From assembly GCA_963730535.1 (NCBI GenBank), contig CAVSRU010000005.1, positions 310,001 to 374,000 on the forward strand: a stretch of DNA of 64,000 bases, written 5' to 3'. The translations under genes were made by a program, and so were the position numbers. The notes under the pieces are model-generated. The model made no database searches, was not told the origin of the DNA, and saw nothing but the letters and a program-made list of their open reading frames with translations. This DNA comes from DASSUW01 sp963730535 (GTDB taxonomy: Bacteria > Actinomycetota > Thermoleophilia > Solirubrobacterales > Solirubrobacteraceae). Position 1 is the stretch's first letter, and each line of letters starts with the position of its first letter. Shown here in pieces: positions 61,065 through 64,000 of this stretch.

Positions 61065-61618
61065 ACCTCGAGGATCTCTTCTTCCTTGGCCTTGAGGACC
61101 GCGTCGAGCTCGGTGACCTTCTCGTCGGTGAGCTTCTGCAGCGCCTCCTCGGCGCGATGCTCGTCGTCCGAGCCGGCCTCGCCCGCGTCGCGCAGCTCGC
61201 GGAGGTCGTGCATCGTGTCGCGGCGGATGTTGCGGATCGCCACGCGGCCCTCCTCGGCGAGGTTGCGGACCACCTTGACGAGCTGCTTGCGGCGCTCCTC
61301 GGTGAGCTCCGGGACCTGGAGCCGGATGATCTGGCCGTCGTTGTTGGGCGTCAGCCCGATGTCGGACTCGAGGATCGCCTTCTCGATGCCCTTGATGGAG
61401 CTCTTGTCGTACGGCTGCACGGTCAGCAGCCGCGCCTCGGGGGCGGAGACGGTCGCCATCTGCCGCAGCGGCGTCTGGGCCCCGTAGTAGTCGACCGTGA
61501 TGCGGTCGAGGAGCGCGGTGCTGGCACGACCGGTGCGCACCGAGCCGAACTTCAGCCGCGTGGCGTCCACGGACTTCTCCATGTGCTCCCGGGCGTCTTG
61601 AAGGAGGTCGTCGATCAT
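61061..61618 (-). CDS. frr: Ribosome recycling factor
   Basis: 185 residues. VRTGRASTALLDRITVDYYG, PLRQMATVSAPEARLL, NDGQIIRLQVPELTEERRKQL and the hinge to the three-helix bundle match RRF throughout. Splits ribosomes after termination with EF-G. Overlaps pyrH and uppS by 4 bases each. Confidence 0.96.
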   Translation of the reverse strand: MIDDLLQDAREHMEKSVDATRLKFGSVRTGRASTALLDRITVDYYGAQTPLRQMATVSAPEARLLTVQPYDKSSIKGIEKAILESDIGLTPNNDGQIIRLQVPELTEERRKQLVKVVRNLAEEGRVAIRNIRRDTMHDLRELRDAGEAGSDDEHRAEEALQKLTDEKVTELDAVLKAKEEEILEV

Positions 61619-62340
61619 TCCGGTCTCACCAGGGTCCCCACCCGATCGCCGGAGACTATCCGGTCGATGTTGGCCTCGTCGTTCATGTTGAAGACGTTGA
61701 TCGGGAGGTGGTTGTCCATGCAGAGCGAGAGCGCAGTGGAGTCCATCACCTTGAGGCCGCGCTGGAGCGCCTCGCGGGCGGTGATCTCGCTGATGAACTC
61801 GGCGTCCGGGTCCTGCTTGGGGTCGGCCGTGTAGACGCCCTCCACGCCGTTCTTGGCCATCAGGATGATCTCCGCGTGCATCTCCAGCGCGCGCAGGGCG
61901 GCCGCGGTGTCGGAGGTGAAGAACGGGTTGCCGGTGCCCGCCGCGAAGATCACGATCCGGCCCTTCTCGAGGTGGCGCATCGCGCGGCGGCGGATGTACG
62001 GCTCGGCGACCTCGGAGATCGTGATCGCGGACTGCACGCGCGTGTGGACGCCCTGCTTCTCGAGCGCGTCCTGGAGCGTGAGCGCGTTGAGGACGATCGC
62101 CAGCATGCCCATGTAGTCCGCGGTCGCGCGGTCCATGCCGCCGGCCGCTCCCTTGAGGCCCCGGTAGATGTTGCCGGCCCCCAGCACGACCGAGACCTCG
62201 ACGCCCCGGTCGTGCACCCGCTTGAGCTGGCGGGCGATCGTCTCCACGGTCCCGGCGTCGGTCCCGAACTCGAGGTCGCCCATGAGGGCCTCGCCCGAGA
62301 GCTTGACCAGGACCCGCTGAAAGGCCGGCGAGTCGTTCAC
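61615..62340 (-). CDS. pyrH: UMP kinase
   Basis: 241 residues from GTG 62340. Amino acid kinase fold: VLVKLSGEALMG, VVLGAGNIYRG, TADYMGMLAIVLNALTLQ, GTGNPFFTSDTAAALRA and VEGVYTADPK. Phosphorylates UMP to UDP. GTGA overlap with tsf. Confidence 0.96.
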   Translation of the reverse strand: MNDSPAFQRVLVKLSGEALMGDLEFGTDAGTVETIARQLKRVHDRGVEVSVVLGAGNIYRGLKGAAGGMDRATADYMGMLAIVLNALTLQDALEKQGVHTRVQSAITISEVAEPYIRRRAMRHLEKGRIVIFAAGTGNPFFTSDTAAALRALEMHAEIILMAKNGVEGVYTADPKQDPDAEFISEITAREALQRGLKVMDSTALSLCMDNHLPINVFNMNDEANIDRIVSGDRVGTLVRPE

Positions 62341-62942
62341 GCGCCGACCGCGAACCGCGCGAAGCGCCGGATCACGACGTTCTCGCCCGTCGTCCCGGAG
62401 AGCTCCACGCGCAGCTCCTCGATCGTCTTGCCGTCGTACCTGTCGAGGTTCACGTGCGGCTGCTTGAGCAGCACGACCTCCTCCATCCACTTGCGCAGCT
62501 TGCCCTCGGCGATCTTCGAGCGCACGTCCTCCGGCTTGTCCGCGGCCTGCTGCTCGAACACGCGCAGCTCTGCCTCGCGGGCGTCGGCCGGGATGTCGTC
62601 CTCGGAGACGTACCGGGTCGTCGGGGAGCCGGCGATGTGCACCGCCACCTCGCGGGCGAAGCTCTGGAAGTCGTCGTTGCGGGCCACGAAGTCGGTGTTG
62701 CAGTCGACCTCGACGAGCACGCCGACCTTGCCGCCGGCGTGGATGTACGACGCGACGGTGCCCTCGGTGGCCTCGCGGCCCCCGACCTTGAGCGCCTTGT
62801 CCCCGAGGCGGACGCGCAGCAGCTCGACGGCGGCCTCGATGTCGCCGCCCGTCTCGGCGAGGGCGTTCTTGCAGTCCATCATGCCCGCGCCGGTGCGGTC
62901 GCGCAGCTCCTTGACCTGCGCAGCGGTGATCGTGACGCTCAC
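62337..62942 (-). CDS. tsf: Elongation factor Ts
   Basis: 201 residues from GTG 62942. The N-terminal UBA-like domain and EF-Tu contact ELRDRTGAGMMDCKNAL, then a core with HAGGKVGVLVEVDCNTDFVARND. Shorter than E. coli EF-Ts (282), like other one-core forms. Recharges EF-Tu with GTP. The start overlaps the proper rpsB stop. Confidence 0.95.
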   Translation of the reverse strand: MSVTITAAQVKELRDRTGAGMMDCKNALAETGGDIEAAVELLRVRLGDKALKVGGREATEGTVASYIHAGGKVGVLVEVDCNTDFVARNDDFQSFAREVAVHIAGSPTTRYVSEDDIPADAREAELRVFEQQAADKPEDVRSKIAEGKLRKWMEEVVLLKQPHVNLDRYDGKTIEELRVELSGTTGENVVIRRFARFAVGA

Positions 62943-64000
62943 TTGCTGGTCTCCTCGGTCGTCTCAGGGGCGGCCTCGGTCGCCGCCGGGGCGGGCTCGG
63001 CCTCCGGCTCCTTCTTCTTCCTCGTCCGCTTCGGCTTCGGCTTCGGCTCGGCGGGCGCGGCTCCGCCTCGGCCGGCCGGCGCCTCGGGCTCGGCGGCGCG
63101 GCGCCTCCACGACGGGCTCGGGCGCGGCGGGCTCCGCGACCGGCTCGGGCGCGGGCGCCTCTACGACCGGCTCGGGCGCGGGCGCCTCTGCGACCGGCTC
63201 GGGCGCGGGCGCCTCCGCGACCGGCTCGGCGACGGGCGCCTCCGCGACCGGCTCGGGCGCGGGCGCCTCCGCGGCCGGCTCGGCGACAGGCGCGGCCGCG
63301 GCTGCCTCGGCTGCCGCGCGTTCCTCGGCCTCGCGGCGCGCCTGCTCCTCGGCCTCCAGGCGCGCGCGCTCCTCCGCCTCGCGGCGGGCCTGCTCCTCGG
63401 CCTCGCGCCGCGCCTGCTCCTCCTCGGCGCGGAACCGGTTGCGGCCCTCGGAGACCACGTCGCCGATCGCGCGGGTGATCAGCGTGCAGGCGCGGATGGC
63501 GTCGTCGTTGCCGGGCACGACGTAGTCGATCCCGTCGGGATCGCAGTTGGTGTCGACGAGCCCGATGATCGGGATCCGCAGGCGCTGCGCCTCCCGGACG
63601 GCGATCGCCTCGGTCTTGAGATCGACCACGAACATCGCGTCGGGAACGCGCTGCATGTTCTTGACGCCGCCGAGGTTGGCCTGGAGCTTCTCGAGGTCGG
63701 CCTCGGCGGACATCCGCTCGCGCGTGGGCAGCAGCGCCAGCTGGCCGTCGGCGGCGTAGCGCTCGAGGTCGTGCAGGCGCTTGATGCGCAGCGAGATCGT
63801 CTGGAAGTTCGTGAGCAGGCCACCCAGCCAGCGGTGGTTGACGTACGGCTGGCCGGCCGACTCGGCGATCTCCTTGATGCCGTCGCGGGCCTGCTTCTTG
63901 GTTCCGACGAACAGCACGGTGCCGCCGCGATGGGCGACCTCGGACGCGAAGCGCTGGGCCTGCGAGAGCAGCGCCTCGGTCTTCAGCAGATCGATGATGT
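62939..64000 (-). CDS. rpsB: 30S ribosomal protein S2 with long tail, N-terminus beyond window, frameshifted
   Basis: Enters from the right edge. The S2 fold includes LLKTEALLSQAQRFA, VLFVGTKKQARDGI, HRWLGGLLTNFQTI, PDAMFVVDLKTE and PIIGLVDTNCDPDGIDYVVPGNDDA. A long tail follows: a charged EEQARREAEE-type coiled coil, then about ten Ala-Pro-Glu units (EAPAPEPVA). As written the frame ends at 62964. Dropping one base at about 63098 leads to KRTRKKKEPEAEPAP and a TGA at 62941-62939 that overlaps the tsf GTG, clearly the native end. The extra base is likely an error. Confidence 0.92.

Overview
The window is chromosomal DNA of a very GC-rich actinobacterium, most probably from the Solirubrobacterales/Thermoleophilia branch. 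This is an inference. It rests on extreme GC at third codon positions, frequent GTG and TTG starts, and marker genes of Actinobacteria: an RsiG-like anti-sigma factor, an FtsR-like MerR regulator next to a GarA-like FHA protein, DUF3052, DUF3105, LppP/LprE and a WS/DGAT acyltransferase. The conserved block rpsB-tsf-pyrH-frr-uppS-cdsA-dxr-rseP-ispG-proS-pgsA is also present. No rRNA, tRNA, CRISPR array or complete insertion sequence was seen.

Layout. 1-3.1 kb: a minus-strand operon with a VapB/VapC pair running directly into an OmpR-type two-component system and a LolA-like secreted protein. 3.2-9.4 kb: a secreted GH15 glucoamylase, an unknown accessory gene and a holin/endolysin-like pair. 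9.2-10.8 kb: a small CWC protein, a J-domain protein and a split NarL-like regulator. 11-19.8 kb: a CPA1 antiporter, an SRAP protein and a manganese/zinc uptake operon (binding protein, permease-ATPase fusion, second permease, MntR, MntH) divergent from a Zur-like regulator, with a clear Fur/Zur box between them. 20-31 kb: a Tat-type amidase, an AlkZ-like protein, a FAD oxidoreductase, an M48 protease, a cyclooxygenase-like haem protein and a thioredoxin. 31-47.5 kb: YciI/ECF42, MMPL, NDH-2, ankyrin, DinB, RlpA, an ECF sigma factor, WS/DGAT, NadE, a membrane-bound HTH-RskA protein and ManA. 47.6-64 kb: nucleotide salvage, regulators, translation and envelope-precursor genes, almost all on the minus strand and mostly overlapping by 4 bases.

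The most unusual signal is a dispersed family of intergenic inverted-repeat elements (10.8, 22.7, 38.6, 39.8 and 47.5 kb). They share termini that begin GAACGTCAAC and continue into GGCTGGGTAGGGAGG, but have variable palindromic cores. A second hairpin family sits directly after stop codons at 19.8 and 32.8 kb.

Six conserved genes (GH15, the binding protein, the FAD oxidoreductase, nadE, dxr and the rpsB tail) each carry one single-base indel. Because dxr, nadE and rpsB are normally essential, these are more likely sequence errors than decay. The spans given for these genes join both frames.
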